In this document: positions 8,896 through 17,004 of the stretch, in pieces
Numbering within the stretch: position 1 is the stretch's first letter
Layout: every line of letters starts with the position of its first letter
DNA from: Agromyces terreus
Lineage (GTDB): Bacteria > Actinomycetota > Actinomycetes > Actinomycetales > Microbacteriaceae
Assembly: GCF_009749465.1 (NCBI RefSeq)
Contig: NZ_WBIS01000002.1
Span: forward strand, 186,001-250,000
Reading direction: 5' to 3'
Length of the DNA: 64,000 nucleotides
The notes under the pieces: generated by a model
What the model was told of the DNA's origin: nothing
What the model saw: only the letters and a program-made list of their open reading frames with translations
The model's database searches: none
Made by a program: the position numbers and the translations under genes

Positions 8896-9780
8896 ATGCT
8901 CGAACTCGACGATGTCACCAAACGCTACGGCGAGCGCCTCGCCCTCGACCACGTGGGCTTCGCGGTCGGCGACGGCCGCCTCACCGGGTTCGTCGGCGGC
9001 AACGGCGCCGGCAAGACCACGACGATGCGCATCATCCTGGGCGTGCTCTCCTCAGACGGCGGATCCGTCACGATCGACGGCACGCCGCTCACCGCGGCCG
9101 ACCGACGGCGGTTCGGCTACATGCCCGAGGAGCGCGGGCTCTACCCCAAGATGAAGGTGCTCGAGCAGATCGTCTACCTCGCCCGCCTGCACGGCTGGTC
9201 GGCCGAGGGCGCCCGGCGCAACGCGCTCGACCTGCTCGAGCGGCTCGGCCTCGGGGAGCGCACGAACGACACCATCGAGTCGCTCTCGCTCGGCAACCAG
9301 CAGCGCGCGCAGATCGCGGCGGCCCTCGTGCACCAGCCCGAGCTGCTCGTGCTCGACGAGCCGTTCTCGGGCCTCGACCCGATGGCGGTCGAGACCGTGC
9401 AGGGCGTGCTGGCGGATGTCGCGGCGACGGGCACGCCCGTGCTCTTCTCGTCGCACCAGCTCGACATCGTCGAGCGGCTCTGCGACGACCTCGTCATCAT
9501 CTCGGGCGGGCGCATCGTCGCCTCGGGCACCGGCGAGACCCTGCGCGCCGAGTACGGCACCGACCGCTGGGAGCTGCTCGCGAGCGGCGACGCCGGGTGG
9601 CTGCGGCAGCAGCCGGGCATCCGCGTCATCGAGTTCGACGGCGGTTGGGCCGTCTTCGAGGCCGAGTCGGATGCCGCGCGCGAGGCCGCCCTCGCCGCCG
9701 CCGTCGCCCGTGGCGGCCTCACCAGCTTCGCCCGCGAGCGCACCTCGCTCGCCCAGATCTTCAAGGAGGTCGTGCGATGA
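8896..9780 (+). CDS. ABC transporter ATP-binding protein (NatA-like)
   Basis: ABC ATPase of 294 residues with Walker A GGNGAGKTT (residues 34-42), signature LSLGNQQ, Walker B LLVLDEPFSGLDP and the switch His in SSHQLDIVE. The C-terminal extension of about 80 residues matches ABC-2-type exporters of the NatA or DrrA style. The start is leaderless: TAGCTT ends six bases before the ATG, with GGAGG too close to serve as a normal ribosome site. The stop overlaps the permease start (ATGA). Together they form a two-component exporter; sodium, antibiotics and lipids are all possible cargos. Confidence 0.92.
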   Translation: MLELDDVTKRYGERLALDHVGFAVGDGRLTGFVGGNGAGKTTTMRIILGVLSSDGGSVTIDGTPLTAADRRRFGYMPEERGLYPKMKVLEQIVYLARLHGWSAEGARRNALDLLERLGLGERTNDTIESLSLGNQQRAQIAAALVHQPELLVLDEPFSGLDPMAVETVQGVLADVAATGTPVLFSSHQLDIVERLCDDLVIISGGRIVASGTGETLRAEYGTDRWELLASGDAGWLRQQPGIRVIEFDGGWAVFEAESDAAREAALAAAVARGGLTSFARERTSLAQIFKEVVR

Positions 9781-10928
9781 GCACGCAGCACACCGGAACT
9801 CGAAACGGCGCCGGAGCGCCGCCTCGGCCGGCGACGGAGACACGCCCCGCCGCCCCCCGGTTCGTCGAGAGCGTGAGCCTCATCGCCGGCCGCGAGATCA
9901 CCATGCGGCTGCGCAGCAAGGCGTTCCTCATCTCGACGGGCATCCTCATGCTCGCCGTGCTCGCGTCGGTCGTGCTCGGGTCGCTGCTCGGCGGGCAGTC
10001 CGAGGCGACGAAGGTCGCGGTGGTCGGCAGCGCCGCGTCGGCCGTCGAGGGCAACGCCGAGCTCGAGGGCGTGCCGGTCGACGACCGCGCCGCGGGCGAG
10101 CAGCTGCTGCGCGACGGCGAGGTCGACGCGGTCGTCGCACCCGCGGCATCCGACCCGCTCGGCGTGGTCGTGATCGGGCTCGACGAACCGCCGAACGGCG
10201 TCGCACGGGCCCTCGCGGTCACCCCGAGCGTCGAGCTGCTCGAACCCGCGGCCGTGGACCCGACCCTCGCGTACCTCGTCGCCTTCGGCTTCGGCATCGT
10301 GTTCTTCATGTCGGCGATCACGTTCGGCTCGACGATCTCGCAGTCCGTCGTCGAGGAGAAGCAGACCCGCGTCGTCGAGATCCTGCTCTCGACGGTCTCG
10401 GCCCGCGCCCTGCTCACGGGCAAGGTCATCGGCAACAGCGTGCTCGCGTTCGGCCAGATCCTCGCGATCGCGGTGCTCGCCCTGCTCGGCCTCATGCTGA
10501 CCGGCCAACGGGTGCTGCTCGGCGGGCTCGGGGCATCCGTCATCTGGTTCGTGGTGTTCTTCGCGATCGGCTTCGTGATGCTCGCCGCCCTCTTCGCGGC
10601 CTCGTCGGCACTCGTCTCCCGCGCCGAGGACGTCGGATCGGTGACCACGCCCGTGACGATGCTCGTGATGATCCCGTACGTGCTCATCATCGTCTTCAAC
10701 GACAACCCGACCGTGCTCGCGATCATGAGCTACATCCCGTTCTCGGCGCCCGTCGGCATGCCGATGCGGGTCTTCCTCGGCACGACCGAGTGGTGGGAGC
10801 CGTTCGTGTCGCTCGCGATCCTGCTGGCGACCGCCGCCGCCGCCGTCTTCGTCGGCGAGCGCATGTACCGCAACTCGCTCCTGAAGACGGGCGCGCGCGT
10901 GAAGCTCGGCGAGGCGCTGCGCGGCTGA
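9777..10928 (+). CDS. ABC-2 type permease (NatB-like)
   Basis: Permease of 383 residues. One N-terminal membrane helix (AFLISTGILMLAVLASVVLGS) is followed by an extracytoplasmic domain of about 120 residues and five further helices, the NatB/YhaP topology. VVEEKQTRVVEILLSTVSARALLTGKVIGN is the cytoplasmic coupling-helix region typical of the family (given here only as its position, about residues 193-222). The start codon overlaps the ATPase stop. The two proteins must act together. Substrate not determinable. Confidence 0.9.
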   Translation: MSTQHTGTRNGAGAPPRPATETRPAAPRFVESVSLIAGREITMRLRSKAFLISTGILMLAVLASVVLGSLLGGQSEATKVAVVGSAASAVEGNAELEGVPVDDRAAGEQLLRDGEVDAVVAPAASDPLGVVVIGLDEPPNGVARALAVTPSVELLEPAAVDPTLAYLVAFGFGIVFFMSAITFGSTISQSVVEEKQTRVVEILLSTVSARALLTGKVIGNSVLAFGQILAIAVLALLGLMLTGQRVLLGGLGASVIWFVVFFAIGFVMLAALFAASSALVSRAEDVGSVTTPVTMLVMIPYVLIIVFNDNPTVLAIMSYIPFSAPVGMPMRVFLGTTEWWEPFVSLAILLATAAAAVFVGERMYRNSLLKTGARVKLGEALRG

Positions 10929-10980
10929 GTCTGCGCGGGTCGGACGTGCCCACGAGCGGACGGGCGGACGTGCCGACGAG

Positions 10981-11012
10981 CGGATGCCGCGGGGCCGGCC
11001 CCGCGGCATCCG
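10981..11012. terminator. 32 bp perfect palindrome after the ABC operon
   Basis: Perfect self-complementary block with half-site CGGATGCCGCGGGGCC (10981-10996), 52 bases past the permease stop. It could fold as a strong hairpin and act as terminator, although no T-run follows. It is preceded by two direct copies of a GGACGTGCC/ACGAGCGGA unit. Confidence 0.55.
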
Positions 11013-11091
11013 TGCGCGTGGCGGCGGTCGACGCAGGTTCCGTGCGCCCGCGCTCAAGATCCCGTCAGACTCGGAATGGGAGGATGGTTCG

Positions 11092-12177
11092 GTGACCCAC
11101 GAGCCCTCCCCCCTCCACGACGCCACCGTCCGTGGTTTCGCGTCCGACAACTACTCCGGCGTGCACCCCGAAGTGCTCGCCGCGATCGCGGCGGCCAACG
11201 GCGGCCACCAGGTCGCCTACGGCGAGGACGCCTACACCGACCGCCTGCAGCGCGTGTTCGCGTCGCACTTCGGCGAGGGCGTCGAGGCGTTCCCCGTGTT
11301 CAACGGCACCGGCGCGAACGTGACCGGGCTCCAGTCGATGCTGCCCCGCTGGGGAGCCGTGATCTCCGCGAAGACCGCGCACATCAACTCCGACGAGGGC
11401 GGCGCGCCCGAGCGCGTCGGCGGCATGAAGCTGCTCACCGTCGTCGCGCCCGACGGCAAGCTCACCCCCGAGCTCATCGACCAGGAGGCCTGGGGGTGGG
11501 GCGACGAGCACCGCGCCCAGCCGCTCGTCGTCTCGATCACGCAGACCACCGAGCTCGGCACCCTCTACACGCCCGACGAGGTGCGCGCGATCGCCGACCA
11601 CGCGCACGACCACGGCATGCTGCTGCATATGGACGGCGCCCGCATCTCCAACGCGGCCGCCTCGCTCGAACTGCCGCTTCGCGCCTTCACGCGCGACGCC
11701 GGCGTCGACGTGCTCAGCTTCGGCGGCACGAAGAACGGCGCGCTCGGCGCCGAGGCGATCGTGGTGCTGAACCCCGCGGCATCCGACGGCCTGAAGTACC
11801 TGCGCAAGCTCAACATGCAGCTCGCGTCGAAGATGCGCTTCGTCTCGGCGCAGCTCATCGCCCTGCTCGAGGGCGATCTCTGGCTCGAGAGCGCGTCGCA
11901 CGCGAACGCCATGGCCCGACGCCTGCGCGACGCGCTCGACGCCGGCATCGCCGCGGGCGAACTGCCCGGCCTCGGCTTCAGCCAGCCGACCGAGTCCAAC
12001 GGCGTGTTCGCCGTGCTGCCCCTCGGCGTCGCCGACCGCCTCCGCGACCGCGGCTTCAAGTTCTACGACTGGGATGCCGCCAAGGGCGAGGTGCGCTGGA
12101 TGTGCTCGTTCGACACGACCGAGGCCGACATCGACGCGTTCGTCGCGGGCATCCGCGAGGAGCTCGCGCGCGGCTGA
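11092..12177 (+). CDS. Low-specificity L-threonine aldolase / beta-eliminating lyase
   Basis: PLP-dependent fold-type I enzyme of 361 residues that cleaves threonine or allo-threonine to glycine and acetaldehyde. Family features are ASDNYSGVHPEVL at the N-terminus, the substrate loop AYGEDAYTDRL, LLHMDGARISNAAASL (the PLP-ring Asp) and SFGGTKNGALGAEA, whose Lys in TKN forms the Schiff base. The GTG at 11092 was chosen for its GGGAGG eight bases upstream; a longer in-frame ATG form is Arg-rich and unlike the family. A tandem hairpin array lies just downstream. Confidence 0.88.
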   Translation: MTHEPSPLHDATVRGFASDNYSGVHPEVLAAIAAANGGHQVAYGEDAYTDRLQRVFASHFGEGVEAFPVFNGTGANVTGLQSMLPRWGAVISAKTAHINSDEGGAPERVGGMKLLTVVAPDGKLTPELIDQEAWGWGDEHRAQPLVVSITQTTELGTLYTPDEVRAIADHAHDHGMLLHMDGARISNAAASLELPLRAFTRDAGVDVLSFGGTKNGALGAEAIVVLNPAASDGLKYLRKLNMQLASKMRFVSAQLIALLEGDLWLESASHANAMARRLRDALDAGIAAGELPGLGFSQPTESNGVFAVLPLGVADRLRDRGFKFYDWDAAKGEVRWMCSFDTTEADIDAFVAGIREELARG

Positions 12178-12206
12178 TCCGCGGGTCGCTCGCGCGCGCG
12201 CTCGCG

Positions 12207-12391
12207 ACCGACGCTGCTCGCGCGGGACCGACCCGAGTTGCCCAACTCCGTCCAAACATGGGCGACTCGACGCGAGCTCGCGCGCGGCAGACCCCCGAGT
12301 TGCCCACCTCTGCACAAACATGGGCGACTCGACGCTGCTCGCGCGCGGCAGACCCCCGAGTCGCCCAACTCTGTACAAACATGGGCGACTC
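12207..12391. repeat. Tandem array of three 61-62 bp hairpin units
   Basis: Three copies, each carrying GAGTYGCCCA (12235, 12297, 12358), a spacer with CAAACA and the complementary TGGGCGACTC (12259, 12321, 12382), so each can fold into a 10 bp stem (perfect in copy 3). The periods are 62 and 61 bases. Together with the GCCCC run this fills the 343-base gap between the aldolase and nitroreductase genes; I see no credible gene in it. Confidence 0.85.
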
Positions 12392-12395
12392 GGGC

Positions 12396-12422
12396 GCCCC
12401 GCCCCGCCCCGCCCCGCCCCGC
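12396..12422. repeat. Pentanucleotide microsatellite (GCCCC)n
   Basis: About five uninterrupted copies of a CGCCC/GCCCC unit directly follow the hairpin array. This is a slippage-prone tract and a possible contraction/expansion site. Confidence 0.8.
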
Positions 12423-12520
12423 CGAACCTCGGCACTCGGGAATGTTTCACAGATTCATGCGTTGCAATGGACTGGGACAACGGCGCCCCGGCAACCGTCC
12501 CCTCCCGTGAAAGCCGCATC

Positions 12521-13114
12521 ATGACGCTCGTCACCGAACTCACCTCCCGCCGCGCCGACACCACCGCTCAGCTCATCGACCCGCTCGTCGACCGCTGGAG
12601 CCCGCGCGCGTTCGACCCGAACGCCGTCGTCGACGACGAGGCGCTGCGCACCGTGCTCGAAGCCGCCCGCTGGGCGCCGTCGGCCAACAACTCCCAGCCG
12701 TGGCGGTTCATCGTCGCGCGCCGTGGAACCGCCGCCTTCACCGCCGCGCACGACGCGATGGCCGGCTTCAACCAGGTCTGGGCCGAGTCCGCCGCCGCGC
12801 TCGTCATCAACATCGCCGAGGTCGCCGACGCCGAGGGCAGGCCCCGTCCGTGGGCGCACTACGACCTCGGCCAGGCGGTCGCCCACCTCACGGTGCAGGC
12901 GCAGCACGAGGGCCTGCACACGCACCAGATGGGCGGGTTCGACGCCGCCGCACTGCACACCGCGTTCGCGCTGGCCGACAACCTCGAGATCGTCTCGATC
13001 ACCACGATCGGCGTGCTCGGCGACGTCGACGCCCTGCCCGACGTGCTGCGCGAGCGCGAGGTCGCTCCCCGTCAGCGCAAGCCGCTCGACGAGCTCGTCC
13101 TCGCGGGCGAGTAG
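12521..13114 (+). CDS. Nitroreductase family protein
   Basis: FMN-dependent nitroreductase of 197 residues. RWSPRAFDP and ARWAPSANNSQPWRFIV are the FMN-phosphate and ring-contact motifs of the family, and a C-terminal segment closes with IGVLGDVDALPDVLRERE. The ATG at 12521 was chosen because it opens MTLVTEL just before the conserved core; upstream in-frame codons run through the repeat array. The usual role is NAD(P)H-dependent reduction of nitro- or quinone compounds. It ends before a strong hairpin shared with the convergent MFS gene. Confidence 0.87.
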   Translation: MTLVTELTSRRADTTAQLIDPLVDRWSPRAFDPNAVVDDEALRTVLEAARWAPSANNSQPWRFIVARRGTAAFTAAHDAMAGFNQVWAESAAALVINIAEVADAEGRPRPWAHYDLGQAVAHLTVQAQHEGLHTHQMGGFDAAALHTAFALADNLEIVSITTIGVLGDVDALPDVLREREVAPRQRKPLDELVLAGE

Positions 13115-13142
13115 TCGGTCGGGTCGGGCTCGACCCGATGGC

Positions 13143-13193
13143 ACGACGAGGGCGGATGCCGCGGCACAGCGCTGCGGCATCCGCCCTCGTCGT
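13143..13193. terminator. Bidirectional terminator hairpin
   Basis: Perfect 20 bp stem (arms 13143-13162 and 13174-13193) with an 11-base loop, lying between convergent genes. Its core is GGATGCCGC/GCGGCATCC. It probably ends transcription of the nitroreductase gene and, from the other side, of the MFS gene. Confidence 0.75.
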
Positions 13194-13301
13194 TCCGGGC
13201 TCGCGATCCGGCTCAGCGCCGGAAGGCTCGTCCCCGACGCCGGACCCCGACGCTCAGGGCCCGACGCTCACCACGTGACGACGCTCACGACCTGACGACG
13301 C

Positions 13302-14702
13302 TCAGGCCCGGACGAGGTCGATCGGGGTCGTCGGCGGCTCCTCGCGCACGGGCGGCTCCTCACGCACGGGCGGCTCCTCGCGCACGCGCGGCTCCTCGCG
13401 CACGCGCGGCTCGGCGACGCGATCGACGGGTGGCGCGGCCATCGCGCGCTTGATGCGCCACGCCGCGAAGACGGCGAGCAGGCTGACGGCGAGGTGCATG
13501 CCGAGGAACACGTCGGTGAGCCCGGCGCCGAGCAGCACGCCGGCGATGAGCGGGCCCGCCGCGGAGAACGCCGTCTGCAGCGCGGCGATGGTGCCGAGGG
13601 TCTGCCCGACCATGCCGGCGGGCGCGAGCTGCGCGGTGAGCGGGTTCAGCACGGGGCTGTACATCGTCTCGCCGACGGCGAAGATGCCGTAGGTCATGAC
13701 GAACAGGGCCGATGCGATGCCGGGCGCGAGCAGCGCGCTCGAGAGCACGAGCCAGGCGAGCACCCAGATGCCGCCGACGGCCATGAGCAGGGCGGGGGCT
13801 CCGCGCTTCGCGGTCGCGCGCACCATGACCACCTGCAGCGCGACGATGACGATGCAGTTGACGGCCGCGGCGATGCCGATCGAGGCGGGGTCGATGTCGA
13901 GGACCGTGATGCCGTAGGCCGGCAGCCCCGACTCGAACTGGGCGTAGAAGCCGAGCGCGAGGGCGACGGTGACGACGGCGGTCCAGCGCAGGGCGGGCGT
14001 GGTCGCGATGGCGCGCAGCACGCCGCCCCGGTGCGCGGCGGCCGAGGCGTCGGCACCGGGCCCGGCCGCACCGGATCCGGCCGCACCGCCGACGCCGCCG
14101 ATCGTGCCGACGGCCCCGGTGGCCGCCGTGACGCTGATCGCCGCGGGCCGCAGCGCGCCGCGGCCGGCGATCGCGATGATCGCCGACGACAGGGCGAACC
14201 CGCCCGCGGCGAGCACGAATCCGATGTCGAGGCCGTCGGCCCGGTCGAGGTCGATGATCTGCCCGGCGAGGAACGAGCCGAGGGCCATGCCGAGCGATTC
14301 GCCCGTGAACTTGTAGGCGAACACCTTGCGCCGGTCGTCGCCCGACGACCAGTTGAGGGCGAGCACCTGCTTGGCGGGCATCGCGGCGGTCAGGCCGAGG
14401 CCGAACACGAGCATGCCCGCGAGGAAGACTCCGGGCACGTCGGCGAAGACGAGCGACGCGACCCCGGCGGCGGCGAAGAGCTGCGCGAGGACCGCGACGG
14501 TCACCGGGTTGAACCGGTCGGCGAGGCGTCCGGCGAGCGGGGCGGCCACGAGGGCGCCGACCGAGAACAGGGAGGATGCCGCGGCGGCGACGAGCGGACC
14601 CCATCCGCGCGTGTCGGCGGCGTAGGCGTACTGGTAGGGCAGCACGGCGCCCCAGCCGAGCATGCCGATCGACGATGCGAGCACGAGCAGTTTCGCGCGC
14701 AT
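13302..14702 (-). CDS. MFS transporter, divergent from MarR regulator
   Basis: MFS permease of 466 residues with about 12 membrane helices. GRLADRFNPV is the motif A loop, and FKFTGES-type residues follow in the second loop. The C-terminal tail repeats (R/P)VREEP five times (bases 13330-13415), an 18 bp tandem repeat in DNA. The ATG at 14702 opens MRAKLLVLASSIGML, the first helix. It is divergent from the MarR gene at 14916 with two palindromes between them, so it is probably the efflux pump that MarR controls. Substrate unknown. Confidence 0.85.
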   Translation of the reverse strand: MRAKLLVLASSIGMLGWGAVLPYQYAYAADTRGWGPLVAAAASSLFSVGALVAAPLAGRLADRFNPVTVAVLAQLFAAAGVASLVFADVPGVFLAGMLVFGLGLTAAMPAKQVLALNWSSGDDRRKVFAYKFTGESLGMALGSFLAGQIIDLDRADGLDIGFVLAAGGFALSSAIIAIAGRGALRPAAISVTAATGAVGTIGGVGGAAGSGAAGPGADASAAAHRGGVLRAIATTPALRWTAVVTVALALGFYAQFESGLPAYGITVLDIDPASIGIAAAVNCIVIVALQVVMVRATAKRGAPALLMAVGGIWVLAWLVLSSALLAPGIASALFVMTYGIFAVGETMYSPVLNPLTAQLAPAGMVGQTLGTIAALQTAFSAAGPLIAGVLLGAGLTDVFLGMHLAVSLLAVFAAWRIKRAMAAPPVDRVAEPRVREEPRVREEPPVREEPPVREEPPTTPIDLVRA

Positions 14703-14842
14703 GGGTGGTCCTCCGTGTTCTGGGGCTCGGTGTTCTGAGGCTGGTGCGTTGGGGGGCGGATGTCTCGGGGGCGGATGCCTCGGGGCGCGCGCTCGGGCGC
14801 CTCGAACGTGCGCGGCGGGGTCGCGGCATCCGGTGCTTTCGC

Positions 14843-14880
14843 CTCGAAGTCTTCGAGACAGAAGATTTCGATATCGAAAT
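14843..14880. promoter_or_regulatory. Tandem palindromic operators in the MFS/MarR intergenic region
   Basis: CTCGAAG-T-CTTCGAG (14843-14857) and ATTTCGATATCGAAAT (14865-14880) are both perfect palindromes with centres 22.5 bases apart, about two helical turns. They sit between divergent MFS and MarR genes, the expected arrangement for MarR dimers bound on one face of the DNA. Confidence 0.75.
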
Positions 14881-14915
14881 ATTAGCAACCGAACGAGGCG
14901 TGCGAGAATTCCCGC

Positions 14916-15422
14916 ATGCCCAGACGAACCCCGAGCGCCGCAGAACTGCACCGTCGAGCGGTCGCGACCTACGTCGCGGCGGGCGGCGAGGAGTCGGTGC
15001 AGCGGGTGATCACCGCCGTGCAGAGCCTCACCAAGAAGCTCGACCAGTGGTACGCCAGGCAGCTCGCCGACCTCGACGTGACGGCGGGCGAATGGGCCGT
15101 CGTGACCTCGCTCGCCAAGGCCGCCGAGGCGCTCACGCCGAGCCAGCTCGCCGATCTCACCAACGTCGCGCCGTCGTCGATGACGCACCGCCTCGACAAG
15201 CTCGCCGATCGCGGCCTCATCGAGCGCACGCCCGACGCCGAGAACCGCACGCGCACCTACATCAGCCTCACGCACGAGGGATGGGAGCTGTTCAGCCTGG
15301 CGATCCGCGGCTCCGACGTCGTCGAGACCGACGTGCTGCAGGACCTCGGCGACGACGAGCGCGGCGAGCTCGCCCGCCTGCTCGAAGTGGTCATCGCCCG
15401 CCTCGACGACATCGACGCGTAG
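14916..15422 (+). CDS. MarR-family transcriptional regulator
   Basis: Winged-helix regulator of 168 residues. VTAGEWAVVTSLAKA leads into the HTH (TPSQLADLTNVAPSSMTHRLDKLADRGL, positions about 68-95), and DAENRTRTYISLT is the wing. An N-terminal extension of about 45 residues and C-terminal helices form the dimer interface. It likely represses itself and the divergent MFS gene by binding the two palindromes upstream. No Cys redox switch is evident. Ligand unknown. Confidence 0.9.
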   Translation: MPRRTPSAAELHRRAVATYVAAGGEESVQRVITAVQSLTKKLDQWYARQLADLDVTAGEWAVVTSLAKAAEALTPSQLADLTNVAPSSMTHRLDKLADRGLIERTPDAENRTRTYISLTHEGWELFSLAIRGSDVVETDVLQDLGDDERGELARLLEVVIARLDDIDA

Positions 15423-15451
15423 CCCGACCGCTCAGCGCCCGGCGCCCGGCC

Positions 15452-16939
15452 TCAGTTCGGCGTGATGCGCACCTCGACCTCGGCGCCGGCGGCATCCGGA
15501 GCATCCGCGGCATCCGCGGCATCCGCGGCATCCGCGGCATCCGCGGCATCCTGAGCCTCGACCGTGAAGGCGAGCACTCGTGTGTGGCTGTTCCACGAGA
15601 CGATGTCGCCGCCTTCGACGACGCCGCCGTCGGGGAACCCGCTCGCGGGAAGGTACACCTCGGTCGGCGCCGTCGCCGAGGCGTCGGGCACGAAGGCGAG
15701 GGTCAGCTCGTCGGGCTCGGCGCTCCAGGACGAGACGGCGCCCGCCACAGCCCGCGGATACGGCCGGTCGAGCGCGCCGACGAGGTTGCGCGGCTCGCCG
15801 TCGGCGTCGTACGGGCCCCAGCTGCCCGGGTCGCGCGACCAGTAGGTCACGCCCATGGCCGAGGCATCCGCCATGTCGTAGACGAGGTCGACGTAGTCGA
15901 GCGCTCCGGGCAACGTGGTGTCGAGCCCGAACTCGCCGAGGATCACGGGCACGTCGCCGAGCGCCTGCGCCGTGCGCATCGTGTTCGAGCGCCACGCGGC
16001 GACCGTCGTCTCGACGAGGTCGCGCGAGGTGCCCGTGAAGCCGTCGCCGAGGTCCATGGGCAGCGGGTACAGGTGCGGGCAGAACGCGATGCGCGCGTCG
16101 CCGTCGCGGGCGTCGTCGACGCGGCCGAGACCCGACGGGAGCCCCCAGTTGAAGCCGAGCGCCTGCGGCTCGAGGCAGATCCAGCTGTCGGAGTCGACCT
16201 CGCGGATCGCGTCGGCACTGCGCTGGTACAGCGCGGTGAGCGGGCCGGCCTCGAATGCGGGGCCCTGGAGGCTGCCGCCGTACGGCTCGTTCATGAGGTC
16301 GTAGGCGACGACCGCATCGTCGCCCGCGAACCGCTCGGCGACGGCACGCCAGGCGTTCGCGTAGTGCTCCATGAGCTCGGGATGCTCGCCGGTCGTGTTC
16401 CAGAAGTTGTCGAACGCCCGGATCACGCCGGGCTGGAGGTAGTACAGCTCCCACATGTCCTGGTCGGCGACCGGGTAGCCGTCCATGTACGTCGCCCAGA
16501 CCGGGGCCCCGTTGCCGTTCTCGCCGCTCGGGGTGATGCCCGAGCCCCAGAGGTCCTGATGCATGTCGAGCATCACGTGGTAGCCACGCTCGGAGTACCA
16601 GCCGACGCGTTCGGCGACGTCGTCGAGGTAGCCCTGGTCGTACACGCCCGGCTCGGGCTCGACCTTGCGCCACGAGATGAGGAACCGCACGAAATCGGTG
16701 CCGGTGTCGGCCTGCTCGGCCTCGAGGTCCGCCTCGGTGAAGTCGGGCATGCCGTCGGGGGCGCTCTTCGAGCTGCTCGCGGTGTTGAACCCGTGCCCGA
16801 CGAGGGCCCGCCCCGAGGCATCCGTCATCGTGCTCGCGGCATGCGCGGGCCCCGGAGTGCGCAGGGCCGCCGCGATGCCGCCGACCGCGAGCACCGCCGC
16901 CAGACCGGCCGCCAACACCGTTCGTGCACCGAACCTCAC
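15452..16939 (-). CDS. Secreted GH5 glycoside hydrolase, endoglycosylceramidase-like
   Basis: Extracellular retaining hydrolase of 495 residues. A signal peptide (RTVLAAGLAAVLAVGGIAAAL, cleaved near AHA-AS) precedes a GH5 barrel with LDMHQDLWG, the acid/base Glu in YDLMNEP and the nucleophile Glu in VILGEFG. LDMHQD plus the EGC-like N-terminal layout suggests endoglycoceramidase or a related beta-glycosidase of glycolipids. The C-terminus holds a DAA tandem repeat (bases 15489-15553) before a final beta strand. The GTG start has AGGAGG four bases away. Activity on sphingolipids would be unusual for a soil actinobacterium, so a plain beta-glucosidase or galactosidase remains possible. Confidence 0.85.
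   Translation of the reverse strand: MRFGARTVLAAGLAAVLAVGGIAAALRTPGPAHAASTMTDASGRALVGHGFNTASSSKSAPDGMPDFTEADLEAEQADTGTDFVRFLISWRKVEPEPGVYDQGYLDDVAERVGWYSERGYHVMLDMHQDLWGSGITPSGENGNGAPVWATYMDGYPVADQDMWELYYLQPGVIRAFDNFWNTTGEHPELMEHYANAWRAVAERFAGDDAVVAYDLMNEPYGGSLQGPAFEAGPLTALYQRSADAIREVDSDSWICLEPQALGFNWGLPSGLGRVDDARDGDARIAFCPHLYPLPMDLGDGFTGTSRDLVETTVAAWRSNTMRTAQALGDVPVILGEFGLDTTLPGALDYVDLVYDMADASAMGVTYWSRDPGSWGPYDADGEPRNLVGALDRPYPRAVAGAVSSWSAEPDELTLAFVPDASATAPTEVYLPASGFPDGGVVEGGDIVSWNSHTRVLAFTVEAQDAADAADAADAADAADAPDAAGAEVEVRITPN
15489..15553. repeat. 9 bp tandem repeat of GCGGCATCC
   Basis: Six to seven near-perfect copies of a 9-base unit within the 3' end of the GH5 gene. They encode alternating Asp-Ala-Ala. 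The unit is the same oligomer that is over-represented through the window. Confidence 0.85.
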
Positions 16940-17004
16940 GCGTCCTCCTCGACTTCCGCGAACCGCCGCTTGACTGGCGTGACCGCGACGATAGCATCGT
17001 TCGC

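Noticed and set aside
12056..12382. Peptide-like repeats in reading frames across the 12.2 kb array
   Set aside because: Frames through the repeats give repetitive Trp-Ala-Thr-Arg peptides, but no start with ribosome site is present and the arms are conserved as palindromes, so a coding role is unlikely.
12207..12391. CRISPR array
   Set aside because: Only three units, with no distinct unique spacers of regular length; whole 61-62 bp units are similar throughout, and no cas gene is near.
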